From positions 1 to 33,717 of IMG/VR virus record IMGVR_UViG_3300027865_000635: a stretch of 33,717 bases of DNA, one strand, 5' to 3'. Positions 6,445 to 15,996 of this stretch are shown here, piece by piece. The notes beneath the pieces are model-generated. The model saw only the letters and a list, made by a program, of their open reading frames with translations, ran no database searches and was not told where the DNA came from. The stretch is from a virus. The position numbers and the translations under genes are program-made. Each line of letters begins with the position of its first letter. Positions within the stretch are counted from its first letter, which is position 1.

Positions 6445-7623
6445 TCACATTAGCGGACATACGGAAGTATTGTCGTCCTGGCGCATCCAATCCCAAGTGT
6501 CTATAGTGCCGCCCGCATCATCCCCGGTGCCGATACATACACACATCATCCCAGTCACATTGTCATCAGTATCGTCAGCGTACACTGTCGCGCCCTCTTT
6601 GCCAGCCGCACATGCAAATGGCTCAGACACAGTAGTGCCGGTAGACTGCGAGTGAACAAGAGGTACCTGGTACGAGACATAGTCGGTGGATGACTCCACG
6701 AATCTCACCATCTCAACCCCGCCAGCGATCATTGAAGGGGCGTCCGCTCCGCTCCACCCAAGGCCAGAGTCAGTGTCATTCTCGCCCGCAGGCAACAGCG
6801 TCGGGTTGGTTGACGTCGACCCTTCTCGGACCATCGATGGTCCATTCGTTATGCTTGCAGCCAGCCTGTCAGTGCCTCCACCGCTGTCCATCAGCCACCG
6901 AGTCGTGTTGTTGGCAATGAACAGGATTTCATTCGCGGACTGCGACGTGATTCCGGTGTCCGGCTCAAGCTCAAGGTGGATAACACTGCTAGAGCCGAAG
7001 GTGTCGAATGAGAGGGTATCCTCAATTGTCATGGCTCCCTTTACTGCTACGACGCCATCAGTGCCGGCCGCTACCGTGGTGCACGTAGCGTCAGATTCTG
7101 CAAGCGAAATAGAGAAGGTCGTCAAGTCCGGAGTGATTTGGACCACTGCCGACGCAGAGACGGAGGACACTCCGGTGAGTGCATCCACCGCAGCGGCAAG
7201 GCTTGTGGCTGTTTCGTCGTTACCTGTCGCATCGTCCCAGTCGACGCCCTCCGTCAGGACAGTATCGCTGCCGTCGATGGTCACAGTAACGGTGTCGCCG
7301 GCGCAATTGGTATAGTCATCGATGGTAATGGTCTTCTCATCGATACCGCCACGCAGGATGAGGTCTGAGGCTGTCTGAGTCCCCCCGGGGAAGTTGTCGA
7401 CCGGATGGACGATAGCGTCGCCGGGAGCGGTGTCGGTCGTAAGGGCGCACCCCTGCATCCCGTTGACGTCGAAGATCATAGCCGAGCCGTCAGGACACGT
7501 ACCGGCGATTATGGCGGACGAGCCTGATGGGGTCTTCGACGGGGCGATAATTAGCGGCCCGGGAGCCGACAGGGTTATGATTGTAATAATGCCAATCATT
7601 ATCGACACTCGATATATCGGCAA
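6445..7623 (-). CDS. Fibre-like virion or exported protein
   Basis: A 392-residue protein with a hydrophobic N-terminus (residues 7-27, MIGIITIITLSAPG and on) and a long, Ser/Thr/Asp-rich beta-type body. The segment TRWLMDSGGG, SITNGPSMVREGST, then GENDTDSGLGWSGADA and IAGGVEMVRF resembles repeats common in tail-fibre-like proteins of environmental phages. Cys pairs at the end (MMCVCIG and the C of the last residues) may form disulphides. Its start overlaps the end of the preceding gene by 25 bases. A role in the virion tip or host-surface binding is inferred. The signal-like start is unusual for a virion protein. Confidence 0.65.
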   Translation of the reverse strand: MPIYRVSIMIGIITIITLSAPGPLIIAPSKTPSGSSAIIAGTCPDGSAMIFDVNGMQGCALTTDTAPGDAIVHPVDNFPGGTQTASDLILRGGIDEKTITIDDYTNCAGDTVTVTIDGSDTVLTEGVDWDDATGNDETATSLAAAVDALTGVSSVSASAVVQITPDLTTFSISLAESDATCTTVAAGTDGVVAVKGAMTIEDTLSFDTFGSSSVIHLELEPDTGITSQSANEILFIANNTTRWLMDSGGGTDRLAASITNGPSMVREGSTSTNPTLLPAGENDTDSGLGWSGADAPSMIAGGVEMVRFVESSTDYVSYQVPLVHSQSTGTTVSEPFACAAGKEGATVYADDTDDNVTGMMCVCIGTGDDAGGTIDTWDWMRQDDNTSVCPLM

Positions 7624-8018
7624 TCAGAGTCGACATTCTTATTCAGGCAGCTCAGGTAGCGTACTGAGTAGTCAGTCATAAATTCCGCCCACGCCCCGGA
7701 GGGCACCCAACCATCACTGGAGTCCGCATCATCGCTCGCTGCAGTATCACCAGTGGCAATGTAGCTATCGTCGCCGCATTGCACAACATAGCGAGAGTTC
7801 CGGTTGAGTTGAGCCGAACTTGCCGCGGCAGAGTTAGAGCAGTCGACTATGGTCCAGCCCCCGTCGGGGAACATGCAAGCCTTAGACGCGCCCGCAGTTT
7901 GCGCCGGTGAGAAATCCTGCAGGCTCGAGTGCTGCTGAGTCTGTGCCGAGACAATGCCTACCGTCAGCAGCACCGCCGTGAGTACGACGCCGGTTATGAA
8001 TGATGCCGTGCTTTTCAT
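7599..8018 (-). CDS. Exported small protein with signal peptide
   Basis: A 139-residue protein. Residues 1-25 (MKSTASF then GVVLTAVLLTVGIVSA before QTQQ) are a standard Sec signal peptide with an Ala-x-Ala-like cleavage site. The mature part is Ser/Asp/Ala-rich with several Cys (ACMFPDGG, VDCSN, VQCGD, LSCLN, DCRYIEC), suggesting disulphides in the periplasm or outside. No family is recognised. It lies just after the tailspike gene with AAGGAG at the start. Confidence 0.65.
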   Translation of the reverse strand: MKSTASFITGVVLTAVLLTVGIVSAQTQQHSSLQDFSPAQTAGASKACMFPDGGWTIVDCSNSAAASSAQLNRNSRYVVQCGDDSYIATGDTAASDDADSSDGWVPSGAWAEFMTDYSVRYLSCLNKNVDSDCRYIECR

Positions 8019-8026
8019 GATGCTCC

Positions 8027-10504
8027 TTAGGTGGCGTAGTCCCCGCCTTGTGTGTTTGTCCCTGCGGCGAGGCCGTTCTGATGGCTCGTCCCTTGGGACT
8101 CAAATGCGTTGCCGGAGTGAATCACGGCGCTCGTGTCATTCAGGACGTCGACACCGTACACCCCTCCTCGAATAGCGTTGCCGGTAATTGCCACATTGGC
8201 TATATCGGCCGAGCCGCCCGCCGTCATATCTACGCAGTCATAAGTTGCTGTAACGGTGCAGGTGAATGAGTTTCCCGACACGGCGGCGTTCTTCAGGGCG
8301 TCCTCTATATGGAGGCACTCGCATGCACTGACGACTGAGTTTGCTGCTATGACGCAAGACGAGAACTGGTCGGTGCCTGTCTGGTCTACCCTGATGCCAG
8401 CATTCCCTGCAGCCGCCCTAATGTCGGCAATAATATTGCCCTTGATCATAAGCGACGTATTGCTACCGGTCGTCTCATTTACATAGATGCCCTTGTCGAT
8501 GTTACCGTTCGTATCGGAGATGGAGTTGTCCGATATCTTCACCAGGTCGCTGTTCTCTACGAGGATGCCCCGATTGGTCGCCGAGGTGCCGCCCGATACT
8601 CCGGTTATGCTGTTGTCGCTAACCGTCACACCCTTCTCAAGGGTTGTCTGAGTGACGTATATCCCATACAGGGTGCTGCCCACGGTCCCTCTGACGGTGT
8701 TACCTGATATACTGAGCTGCTCCGCCTCTGAGACCTCGATTACTGTGGCCGTGGCCTCGAGGATGTTATCCCTGATCACCACTGCGCTGGACACGGTGGT
8801 TGCGTTCCCGGCAACCCTTATGGCGCCTATGTCAGCCCTGTTGTTAGCGATGAGCACGTCCGTGAGGATCCCCCCCGTCGCTGATTCGATGTCCACCAGG
8901 TAGCTGCTGGCCCCTCCGCTGAACTGGTTGCCGATTATGGACAAGCCATCGAGAGTGGGGATGGCGCTGGTGTTCAGTAGCTTTACATACACCCCTGTAT
9001 CAGCCCCTGATGACTCCATCTTATTGTTGGCTATGAGCACCTGCTCGACGGTGACCGCATCTGTGGCGAGGGCGTCCATGTCGATATAGATATGGCGGTC
9101 AGCGTTCGATATCTTGTTGTTGGTCACGGCCAGGTTGCGCGGCGTCGAATAAGCCGCGAGGGACGCATTGTTGTCGTAATCCGCATGCACGCCATAAAGG
9201 GTGCTGGCGTTCCCGTGGAGAGTGTTGTTGTCGATAGTCACGTCCCTACCACTGGTGACGACCCCTATCGTGGATAGGCTATCGTTCCCGTGGAGAGTGT
9301 TGTCAACAATGTCGATGAACCTGGTAAGCTTGCTGTCGGTAGACAGACTGATGCAACCATCGGCCCTGCATCTTGAGACGGTAGCAAACGATGTCACTCC
9401 GATCGGGGTCCCCGGGGCAATCGCCACACCAACCGACATTTGAAGGAAGCTGCAGCCATCCACCAGAGTGTCGCGCGCCGTATTCGTGATTGTGACGCCC
9501 GCAGCACCAGTGGCAGTTGCCTTGATGGTGCATCCTCTGACCTCTGAGGATATCGATTGGTCGATCACGATGCCGCTGGCGCCAGATTTCGGATTCTCGA
9601 TAGTACAGTCGATAACGCGCGCGTCTTCGCAGTACTTCAGAAACACCACGTCGCCAGTACCCGAAGCGCCCGTATTGCCGAGAAGGCGGAGATTCCGGAG
9701 AGTCAACTTTTTCTTGGGGGTTATCTCGTTGACGGTCGCAGTATTAGCAGTGGTGTAGGCGTCTAGAAGGGTGGCGGCAACGCTGACGTTAAGTGATGCG
9801 ATTGAGGCGATACGCTGCAGCTCGCCCTTGGAGGCGCCGGAGCTCTCAGTGATGTAGATCAGGTCGCCCGCGGCCAGGTTGGATACGCTATCCAGGGCTA
9901 CGACGTTGGCGCCCTCTGCCGCGTTACCGGTAAGGGCCAGGGTGGCGCCGAGGGTCCCCTGACCGAGGACACACGAGTCATCATCGCACGCCGAGAAGTC
10001 CAGTGTCCCGTTTTGCACCGTGACGCCGTCAGGGATCGTTATCTGACTATCACACCTAAAGACGAGACCCAGGAGGTCAACGAGACCCTCGTTCCCACCG
10101 AGCGCCGCAGCCGTTATCGCTGCCTGTACCTCTGTGCTTTCATCTGCGACCCCATCGCCAAGCGCGCCGAAGTGCAGGGGGTTTTCGGCCAGCTGGTAAA
10201 ACTGAGACAGCAGGGCGTTGTCCAGCGTCGCGGGACTGATGTTGTCAACGTCGTATATGGTAAGAGCACCGCCCGTGGTCTTCAGTACAAATCTGTAATC
10301 GAGGTCCTCCGTCAGGAAGATCTCCGGGAACAATCCGCCAGCGCCGGCGATTATCGGGTTGGCGTGCGCAACATCAAGCGCCTCAGTGGTGTATGTAGCC
10401 TGCGGGAACACCGTTCCGGCAGCCCATGTGTTGAGCTCGGCACCGGGGGCTATGACACCGTCCGAGTCGTGGGCGCGAAGCCTTAATGTTGGGAGATTAC
10501 TCAT
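8027..10504 (-). CDS. P22-type tailspike with right-handed beta-helix
   Basis: An 825-residue receptor-binding tailspike. Residues 1-95 resemble the P22 head-binding domain (LRLRAHDSDG, PGAELNTWAAGT, TYTTEALDVAHANPI, FPEIFLTEDLDYRF). After a short linker comes the pectate-lyase-like entry FGALGDGVADESTEVQAAI, then many beta-helix coils with Asn-rich turns such as ISGNTV, VSDNSITG and IKGNIIAD. Proteins of this type form trimers that bind and often cleave surface polysaccharide. I cannot name the sugar or a catalytic pair. It follows the ejection-protein genes, overlaps the preceding one by ATGA, and is the last large virion gene. Confidence 0.88.
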   Translation of the reverse strand: MSNLPTLRLRAHDSDGVIAPGAELNTWAAGTVFPQATYTTEALDVAHANPIIAGAGGLFPEIFLTEDLDYRFVLKTTGGALTIYDVDNISPATLDNALLSQFYQLAENPLHFGALGDGVADESTEVQAAITAAALGGNEGLVDLLGLVFRCDSQITIPDGVTVQNGTLDFSACDDDSCVLGQGTLGATLALTGNAAEGANVVALDSVSNLAAGDLIYITESSGASKGELQRIASIASLNVSVAATLLDAYTTANTATVNEITPKKKLTLRNLRLLGNTGASGTGDVVFLKYCEDARVIDCTIENPKSGASGIVIDQSISSEVRGCTIKATATGAAGVTITNTARDTLVDGCSFLQMSVGVAIAPGTPIGVTSFATVSRCRADGCISLSTDSKLTRFIDIVDNTLHGNDSLSTIGVVTSGRDVTIDNNTLHGNASTLYGVHADYDNNASLAAYSTPRNLAVTNNKISNADRHIYIDMDALATDAVTVEQVLIANNKMESSGADTGVYVKLLNTSAIPTLDGLSIIGNQFSGGASSYLVDIESATGGILTDVLIANNRADIGAIRVAGNATTVSSAVVIRDNILEATATVIEVSEAEQLSISGNTVRGTVGSTLYGIYVTQTTLEKGVTVSDNSITGVSGGTSATNRGILVENSDLVKISDNSISDTNGNIDKGIYVNETTGSNTSLMIKGNIIADIRAAAGNAGIRVDQTGTDQFSSCVIAANSVVSACECLHIEDALKNAAVSGNSFTCTVTATYDCVDMTAGGSADIANVAITGNAIRGGVYGVDVLNDTSAVIHSGNAFESQGTSHQNGLAAGTNTQGGDYAT

Positions 10505-12804
10505 TGTACCGCGCCTCCTTGAAGCTCTCTTATTAGCTCATCTGCCGACTTCGCGATACCCCTGCGCTTGCCCGGGAAATGCTCTTCGATTATGTCAATA
10601 CCTTCCTGGGCTCCGGCTGACGCGAATGAGGCCTTCAGCCCATTGATTGCATTCCTTACAATCTTGTCAGTCCTTGACGCACCCTTGAGCTCCGCGTTGA
10701 TCAGCTTGTTGAAATTCTTGATGCCACCAGCAGATGATAGGACCTCGGCGCGGGCCTTGTCATTGCCGAAGATTGCGCGCCAAACACCGCCCGCCTTGCT
10801 GATGGCTGCACCCACTGTGCCACCGCTCGACCTGAGCTCAGCGGCCAGTTGTTGCTGTTTCTGAAAAGTGTCCGACCCTTGCACCCTGGGCTTAAACTTG
10901 AGGCGCTCGAACCCCTGCACCAGCTCCTTGTAGGCCAGCTTGGCGGCGGGGTCGCCCTCGAGTGCAGCCATTATTTTGCCCGTGTTCTTGTTCAGCTCCG
11001 TGAAGGCCTTAGTGGCACTTATCACCCCCCTAGCCTCGGTCCTCGTGGTCTTGCCGGCCTTGGCTAAGACGTCCTCGATAAACTGGGCCCGCATGAGACC
11101 GGCGGCCCGTGGGTCCGCCCTGTTGAGTATACTGAACACACCCCTTATCTGGTCCTCGGATGAGGCCAACAGCTTCTTTGGGATGGTGTCCAGGGCGTCA
11201 CCTTCCCCTATTTTCAGTATTCGACCGACAGTATTAGTAACGTTGGAATCAATAAGTTTCGAGTGCTGCGCCCAGACATCATTCGCTTGCTTGAGGAACC
11301 CTGCGGCCTCGCCTGCTACTGCGCGACCCTGGGCCGATGCTGCAAGATCATCGTCGATAGCCTTCATCATAATGGTGCCGAGTCGGCGCGTCTCTCTCGG
11401 GCTCATGCCGAGCGTGGTTTTACCGGTGGTCTCCGACACGGATGCTCCGCCCTGCGATAGTTTAGACCAGAAACTGCGGGCGTTCTTGATGGCGCTATAC
11501 TTCACTGCCCCACTGCTGTCGGCCTTCGACGTCAAGCGGCTCAGCTGACCGCGCGCCAGCTCGCTGCCCGGGGGCAAGCCCTCAGTAAACGACTCCACCG
11601 CAGCCCTGACGTTACCAGTGCTGAATATCCTAGCGTCCCCGGCGGCGAGTTCGGCGGCCTCATATAGAGGGTCAGCCACCCCGGAGCGAATAGCCCGCAT
11701 AGCCTTCAGCTCAGCGTTAATTGCGCTCACCGCGCCAGTGCCGACGCCTGACTTGCCAAGCAGCTCCGGATTGCCGGCCAATCTCTCAATGAGATTATCG
11801 CCCACCCTGGTGATGTTGCGGAGGCGCTTAAGTCCTGCGCGCGCTGCGGCGTCCATGGTCCCCGGAGCCTCAGCCGCGGTTTTCTCTGCGAGCGCGATGG
11901 ATTGCTTTCCTGTGAGCTGTCCAGGGGAGAACTCGAATTGCTCGCCAATCTCCCGGGAGAACTTGCGCTCAAGCTCACGGCCGGACCTGATTGATTCGCG
12001 AACAGATACATCCTCACCCGCCTCGACCCCCAACCCCGACAGGCCGCCGATATCCTCGGCAACTTCTCCGGCCAACCCCCGGGCCGCTGACAGCCCCCGG
12101 GCCTTATCGATTAGCCTCCCCGCGCCCTTTACTGCCCCGTGGGCAACTCCGCCGAGAGCACCGCCGAGGCCAACTCCTATACCTACGTCTGTTGCGAACT
12201 CTCCAAATTCGCCTTCGCCCAGCTCCGCCTCGGACTCCCCGGCGGCAGTAAGCCCGCCGAGAGCAGCGCCTCCGCCTATCGCTCCAGCGGCGCCAGTGAA
12301 CGGGAGCAGGGGGGCAGCGAGGGCCGTCCCTCCGGCGATTTGCCCAGCCGAGAAAGCAGCAGGATTGGCTTCTTCGGCCGCCGATGACTCAGCTCTTGAG
12401 ATGTCTCGTTCAGTCTGGAAGCCCGGGCCGGAGAACTCCCCGGAGCCAAGGACGCCCTGCAGCTCGTCCGAGAACCCTGCACTTACGCCCCTCAGGGCCC
12501 CTTCGGCGAGTGAGCTAGGGGGGCCTATGTCGATCTGCCCTCCTGATGGCCCTAACCTGGCCTGCTCACGTCGCTCTGCGAGCAGCTGCTGAACTCTCCC
12601 CTGGGCCTCCTCTGGAGGGATCCCAGACTCAAGCAGGTCGTGAAAGAAATCCCTAGCGTCTACTGGCGGCTGCTGTGGGCCTACGAAACGTTCGCCGGCG
12701 GATTCGTCAAGGACCGAGGGTTCGGGTCGTCCAAGAATGTCTGAAATATCAGACGCACCACCACCACCACCGAGGATGTCAGAGATGTCAGCAACGTTGG
12801 TCAT
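10501..12804 (-). CDS. Large DNA-ejection (internal virion) protein
   Basis: A 767-residue protein in the position of P22 gp16/gp20-type ejection proteins. It begins with two copies of an ADISDILG motif (residues 5-25) separated by a Gly run. A Gly/Ala-rich, glycine-zipper-like hydrophobic stretch (about 150-240) could insert in membrane. The remainder is helical and charged, ending in basic KRRGIAKSADELIRELQ. Such proteins leave the capsid before DNA and help to form the conduit across the envelope. The assignment is by context and composition. It overlaps both neighbours by ATGA. Confidence 0.75.
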   Translation of the reverse strand: MTNVADISDILGGGGGASDISDILGRPEPSVLDESAGERFVGPQQPPVDARDFFHDLLESGIPPEEAQGRVQQLLAERREQARLGPSGGQIDIGPPSSLAEGALRGVSAGFSDELQGVLGSGEFSGPGFQTERDISRAESSAAEEANPAAFSAGQIAGGTALAAPLLPFTGAAGAIGGGAALGGLTAAGESEAELGEGEFGEFATDVGIGVGLGGALGGVAHGAVKGAGRLIDKARGLSAARGLAGEVAEDIGGLSGLGVEAGEDVSVRESIRSGRELERKFSREIGEQFEFSPGQLTGKQSIALAEKTAAEAPGTMDAAARAGLKRLRNITRVGDNLIERLAGNPELLGKSGVGTGAVSAINAELKAMRAIRSGVADPLYEAAELAAGDARIFSTGNVRAAVESFTEGLPPGSELARGQLSRLTSKADSSGAVKYSAIKNARSFWSKLSQGGASVSETTGKTTLGMSPRETRRLGTIMMKAIDDDLAASAQGRAVAGEAAGFLKQANDVWAQHSKLIDSNVTNTVGRILKIGEGDALDTIPKKLLASSEDQIRGVFSILNRADPRAAGLMRAQFIEDVLAKAGKTTRTEARGVISATKAFTELNKNTGKIMAALEGDPAAKLAYKELVQGFERLKFKPRVQGSDTFQKQQQLAAELRSSGGTVGAAISKAGGVWRAIFGNDKARAEVLSSAGGIKNFNKLINAELKGASRTDKIVRNAINGLKASFASAGAQEGIDIIEEHFPGKRRGIAKSADELIRELQGGAVQ

Positions 12805-14009
12805 CGCACAATGTTCCAGCCTTCGCGCTTAGCGATCTCTCTGGCTTGCTCTGGTGTGACCCTGTGCTCTTGTCCATCAGTACTTCTGACTGTGACATTG
12901 CCTTGCTGGGCGGCTGCATCTTGGCTACGCCGGCCCTTGCGCTTCCGAGGACGGTCGACGCCGAACCCCTGCTGGTCGATAAAATCCGGGTCTAGCCCGA
13001 ACTCGATTGCCGTTTTCCGAAAACTGCGAGCACTTTTCCTGGCTGGGGCTACCATTGCCCCCAGCGCCGAGTTTGCTGCTGCGCGTAGTTCGGCGCGCTG
13101 CGCGGGGCCCATTTCGGCCCCTCCAGTTATTCTGGCCCAAGCTGACTTAGCCTCCTCGGACCAGTTTTTAGTGCTCTTGACAGTGTCTCCCTCGGGGCCA
13201 GACACTACAGACCCAGGATCATGGACCTTCATCCATGCCAGAATCATTGACAAGTCTCCCGGCCTGGTCGGCGGGGCGTTGTTGACTATGCCGGCAGATG
13301 CCCTAGCCGCCACTGCGGTTTTAAACAGCGGCTGACCAGTGAACAGTTGGAACAGCTTGCCCGTGCCGTCGAGGGTGCCTTTTGCTGTAGCTGCGGCCTC
13401 CTTGGCCGATCTCAGCACCGCGTCGCTTTGCGCCTGCGCTTGTGCGGCAGTGAACTTCCGCTCCTGGAGGGCGAACTTCCGCTCAGCAAGGTCGCTCTCT
13501 CGCTGCACCGCTTCGGGCTGCCCAAGGACCCCAGTGGCACGAGCCTGGAGCTGCTGGGCTACCTCCTCGGGGGGTAGCTGTAGCTCAACCGGCTGATTTG
13601 GACGAGACGATATATCAGCGCGCAGGCCCTCTGTGCCGGGGCTGAATAAACCACCGGGCTCACCAGGAGTGAGGTCTTGGCCTGGGATGTTTGGTATATC
13701 GACACCGGACGATCTAGCGGCGATCAGTATGCGCTCAGCATTCTGGGGGTTTTGCTGTAGCTGCTGAGCAAAGAACCGCTGTCTATTGGCCTGCTGTAGC
13801 TGGCCCCGCTGAGTCTCATTCTTGGCGATCGAGTCCGCGGCTTGCTCTCTTTGGTCCTGCCGGGCCTGTTTTTGCTCTTTGAATTGTTCTCTGCGGAGGT
13901 CCATGGCGTCGCGCCTCAGGCGAGCCTGACGTCCCTGGCTAAGCGAGTCTGCGAGAGAGGGGAGAGCGGCGCCCTCGCGGCGCAGTAGCCCAAATAGATC
14001 GGTAGCCAT
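12801..14009 (-). CDS. Internal virion / ejection protein, Gln-Arg rich
   Basis: A 402-residue protein. Residues 20-95 are very rich in Arg, Gln and Glu and should form a long helix (RRDAMDLRREQFKEQ and on). A second helical segment surrounds residues 165-210. The C-terminus is basic (DRPRKRKGRRSQD) and ends with a small PEQAREIAKREGWNIVR helix. It lies between two other candidate ejection genes and is coupled to both by overlapping stop and start codons. I recognise no named family, and the call comes from position and composition. Confidence 0.65.
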   Translation of the reverse strand: MATDLFGLLRREGAALPSLADSLSQGRQARLRRDAMDLRREQFKEQKQARQDQREQAADSIAKNETQRGQLQQANRQRFFAQQLQQNPQNAERILIAARSSGVDIPNIPGQDLTPGEPGGLFSPGTEGLRADISSRPNQPVELQLPPEEVAQQLQARATGVLGQPEAVQRESDLAERKFALQERKFTAAQAQAQSDAVLRSAKEAAATAKGTLDGTGKLFQLFTGQPLFKTAVAARASAGIVNNAPPTRPGDLSMILAWMKVHDPGSVVSGPEGDTVKSTKNWSEEAKSAWARITGGAEMGPAQRAELRAAANSALGAMVAPARKSARSFRKTAIEFGLDPDFIDQQGFGVDRPRKRKGRRSQDAAAQQGNVTVRSTDGQEHRVTPEQAREIAKREGWNIVR

Positions 14010-15358
14010 TACACCCCTCCTAGGAGAGACAAGCCAAGCGATGCGGCCTGTTTGAGGTCATTCGCTCTGGCCTGCTCTGCCGCCCCCCCAAGATTACCCT
14101 GCTGCCCCTGTGGCCCTAGCAACGCCCCTGACAGTCCAGCCTTCTGGCCCGCTATGCCAGTTATTAGCCCGGACAAGTCCTGACCTGTCTGTTGCTGTAG
14201 TCCGGCCAGGCTTGACCCGGCCCCGAGCGCGGCTTGGGATTGCTGCCCTGACAGCTGCGCGATTAGGTCCGCCAGGCTTTGACCTCCGGCCTGGAACACT
14301 CCTGCCTGCTGACCGCCAAGCTGGCCCGCTGCCCCGCCGAGAGCTTGACCCCCTGCGGCAGATAAGCCCCCAAGTGCCTGCCCGCCGGCCGCTGAGAGCC
14401 CGCCGAGAGCTTGACCCCCTTGAGCTGCGAGTTCAGCGGCACGTGCTTGCGCCCCGAAGCCCGTTTGCCCGAGCCCGGCCTGTATCCCTTGAGCCGCAAG
14501 TGCGGCTCGGTCTGATCGCCCTGCCTGATTGGCCAGCGCCGAGAGATTCGCCTGGTCGGACGCGCCGGCAAGCCCTGCTTGCGCCTGACGCCTTGCCGCA
14601 AAGTTCCCGAACTCCTGTGACGCCAGGCCCTGGTTGAAGCCTGCGAGTTCCTTGAGGGTCTCCCCTGAGAGCCTCCCCCCGCGGGCTGCCGCTGCGCGAT
14701 TTATCGCCTGCTCTCCTTGCTGTTGCCGGAACTGAAACCCAGGGTCCTGCTCGAACCCTGAAAGGAGGCCCTCGTCAAGGAGCCCTCCTAGTCGATCTTG
14801 CTGCTGTCCGGTGACGTCGAATGCCTGTATGCCCTGAGCTGCCTGTTCCCCAAAACGACCCAGCTGACCCAGCTGACCCAGCTCGCCGCGAGCCTCTCCG
14901 AATCCTGTACCGACCTGCCCAAGGGCCTGGCCGAATCCGCCGCCAACTTGGCCCTGCGCCTGCTCAAATCCGCCGGCAATATCAGAACGTTGCTGGGCCC
15001 CTCCTGCGCCGAGAGCGCCGAGAGCACCTTCTTGCCCTGCGCCGAGAGCGCCTGTGCCTCTCGCCAGGCCTGCACCTAGGATGCCCTGCGCCTGCTCCCC
15101 GGCTGCGCCTATGGTGCCCTCAGCCTGTCTTGAGCGCTCGGTTAATATGTCCCTTGCCCGGTTCTCGGCGCCGCCTAGGTCCGCCTGGGCCTGCTTTACG
15201 AGTTCCTGCTGGCGCCTGAAGGCCTCCTCTTGGGCCGCCTTGTTTGCCGACGCTGCGGCCTGGCTTCCGAACAAATCCTGCCCACCGATGATGTCCTTGG
15301 CCCCCTGTATGCTCGCTATGACCGGGCCCCCGAGTAAGCTTCCTAATCCAAATGCCAT
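14009..15358 (-). CDS. DNA transfer p32-like internal virion protein
   Basis: A 449-residue Gly/Ala/Gln-rich protein. The core segment FQFRQQQGEQAINRAAAARG, followed by GRLSGETLKELAGFNQGLASQEF, matches a motif found in proteins annotated as DNA transfer or ejection proteins of many short-tailed phages. The N-terminus is a glycine-rich hydrophobic patch. Residues 30-65 form a helix rich in Ala, Glu and Gln. The C-terminal half carries tandem repeats of ALGGLSAAGGQ. Inferred role: part of the ejected internal core. Start and stop codons overlap those of both neighbours. Confidence 0.78.
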   Translation of the reverse strand: MAFGLGSLLGGPVIASIQGAKDIIGGQDLFGSQAAASANKAAQEEAFRRQQELVKQAQADLGGAENRARDILTERSRQAEGTIGAAGEQAQGILGAGLARGTGALGAGQEGALGALGAGGAQQRSDIAGGFEQAQGQVGGGFGQALGQVGTGFGEARGELGQLGQLGRFGEQAAQGIQAFDVTGQQQDRLGGLLDEGLLSGFEQDPGFQFRQQQGEQAINRAAAARGGRLSGETLKELAGFNQGLASQEFGNFAARRQAQAGLAGASDQANLSALANQAGRSDRAALAAQGIQAGLGQTGFGAQARAAELAAQGGQALGGLSAAGGQALGGLSAAGGQALGGAAGQLGGQQAGVFQAGGQSLADLIAQLSGQQSQAALGAGSSLAGLQQQTGQDLSGLITGIAGQKAGLSGALLGPQGQQGNLGGAAEQARANDLKQAASLGLSLLGGV

Positions 15359-15996
15359 TATTCAAACTCCGTTCGCATCAAAGGCACAAGCTCGAAATAA
15401 GCCGGCATGTTCTCAGTGGACGACGCGGCGCCGCTGGTGACAGTTATCTCTGGCAAATCTAATGTGTCTGTAGACGATGCGCTAGTAACGGTAATCTCTG
15501 GGATGTCGATAGCGTGGGTGTGGGCGTCCGAAGCCACATCCGTGCCGGAGCCGCTGAGCGATGTAGTTGCGCTCGGTGACCCTGTGGTCGCGCTTGGGTG
15601 GTCATGAACGACGCTGTGCGTGTGGCCTGCCGTAGCAGTGCTTGGGTGGTCATGGACCACTGGGTGGGTATGAGAACTCGAGTCGGTGCCGCCGGTGCCG
15701 CCAGAGCCAGTAACGCTGGCCCGCGGGAACTTCCCGGTCAGATCGGGGGACCCGTTGCTGCCGTTGCATATCTGCCAGCCGTCGTAAGGGCCCGGGGTCT
15801 TACCGAGCCCGTCAGTATCGAAGTTATCGGAGACTTCCTGAGCGCTCAGGTGGTGCATCACTATGCCAAAAGGCGGAACTATGCCGAAGTTGACGGCATT
15901 CATCATGCGCCCAAGCCAACGGATGAAGTCACGGTGTATTGAGCCACCCTTGTCCGCGGCCTGCTGGGATGCCCTCATGGACTGAAGCTGGCTCAT
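15358..15996 (-). CDS. Tail-collar-like short fibre or needle-tip protein
   Basis: A 212-residue protein. Residues 65-95 contain a tail-collar-domain signature: GPYDGWQICNG, then SPDLTGKFPRAS. A His-rich insert follows with two tandem HTHxVVHDHPS repeats, which may bind metal as in trimeric phage fibre tips. After that come two copies of PEITVTS before ENMPAYFELVPLMRTE. In P22 the tail needle gene lies beside gp10, and this gene holds the same place. It could be the needle tip or a short fibre. ATGA overlap with the gp10-like gene. Confidence 0.75.
   Translation of the reverse strand: MSQLQSMRASQQAADKGGSIHRDFIRWLGRMMNAVNFGIVPPFGIVMHHLSAQEVSDNFDTDGLGKTPGPYDGWQICNGSNGSPDLTGKFPRASVTGSGGTGGTDSSSHTHPVVHDHPSTATAGHTHSVVHDHPSATTGSPSATTSLSGSGTDVASDAHTHAIDIPEITVTSASSTDTLDLPEITVTSGAASSTENMPAYFELVPLMRTEFE

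Noticed and set aside
6686-7315. A 209-codon + strand frame
   Set aside because: It is antisense to the fibre-like gene, has no ribosome site and is without family features.
11618-12592. A 324-codon open frame on the + strand
   Set aside because: It is antisense to the 767-residue ejection gene; its Pro/Ser/Ala-rich composition is what GC-rich shadow frames give, and it has no coupling or ribosome site.
14110-15219. Several + strand open frames of 93-175 codons
   Set aside because: They are antisense to the Gly/Ala/Gln-rich internal virion protein gene and have Pro/Arg-rich shadow composition.
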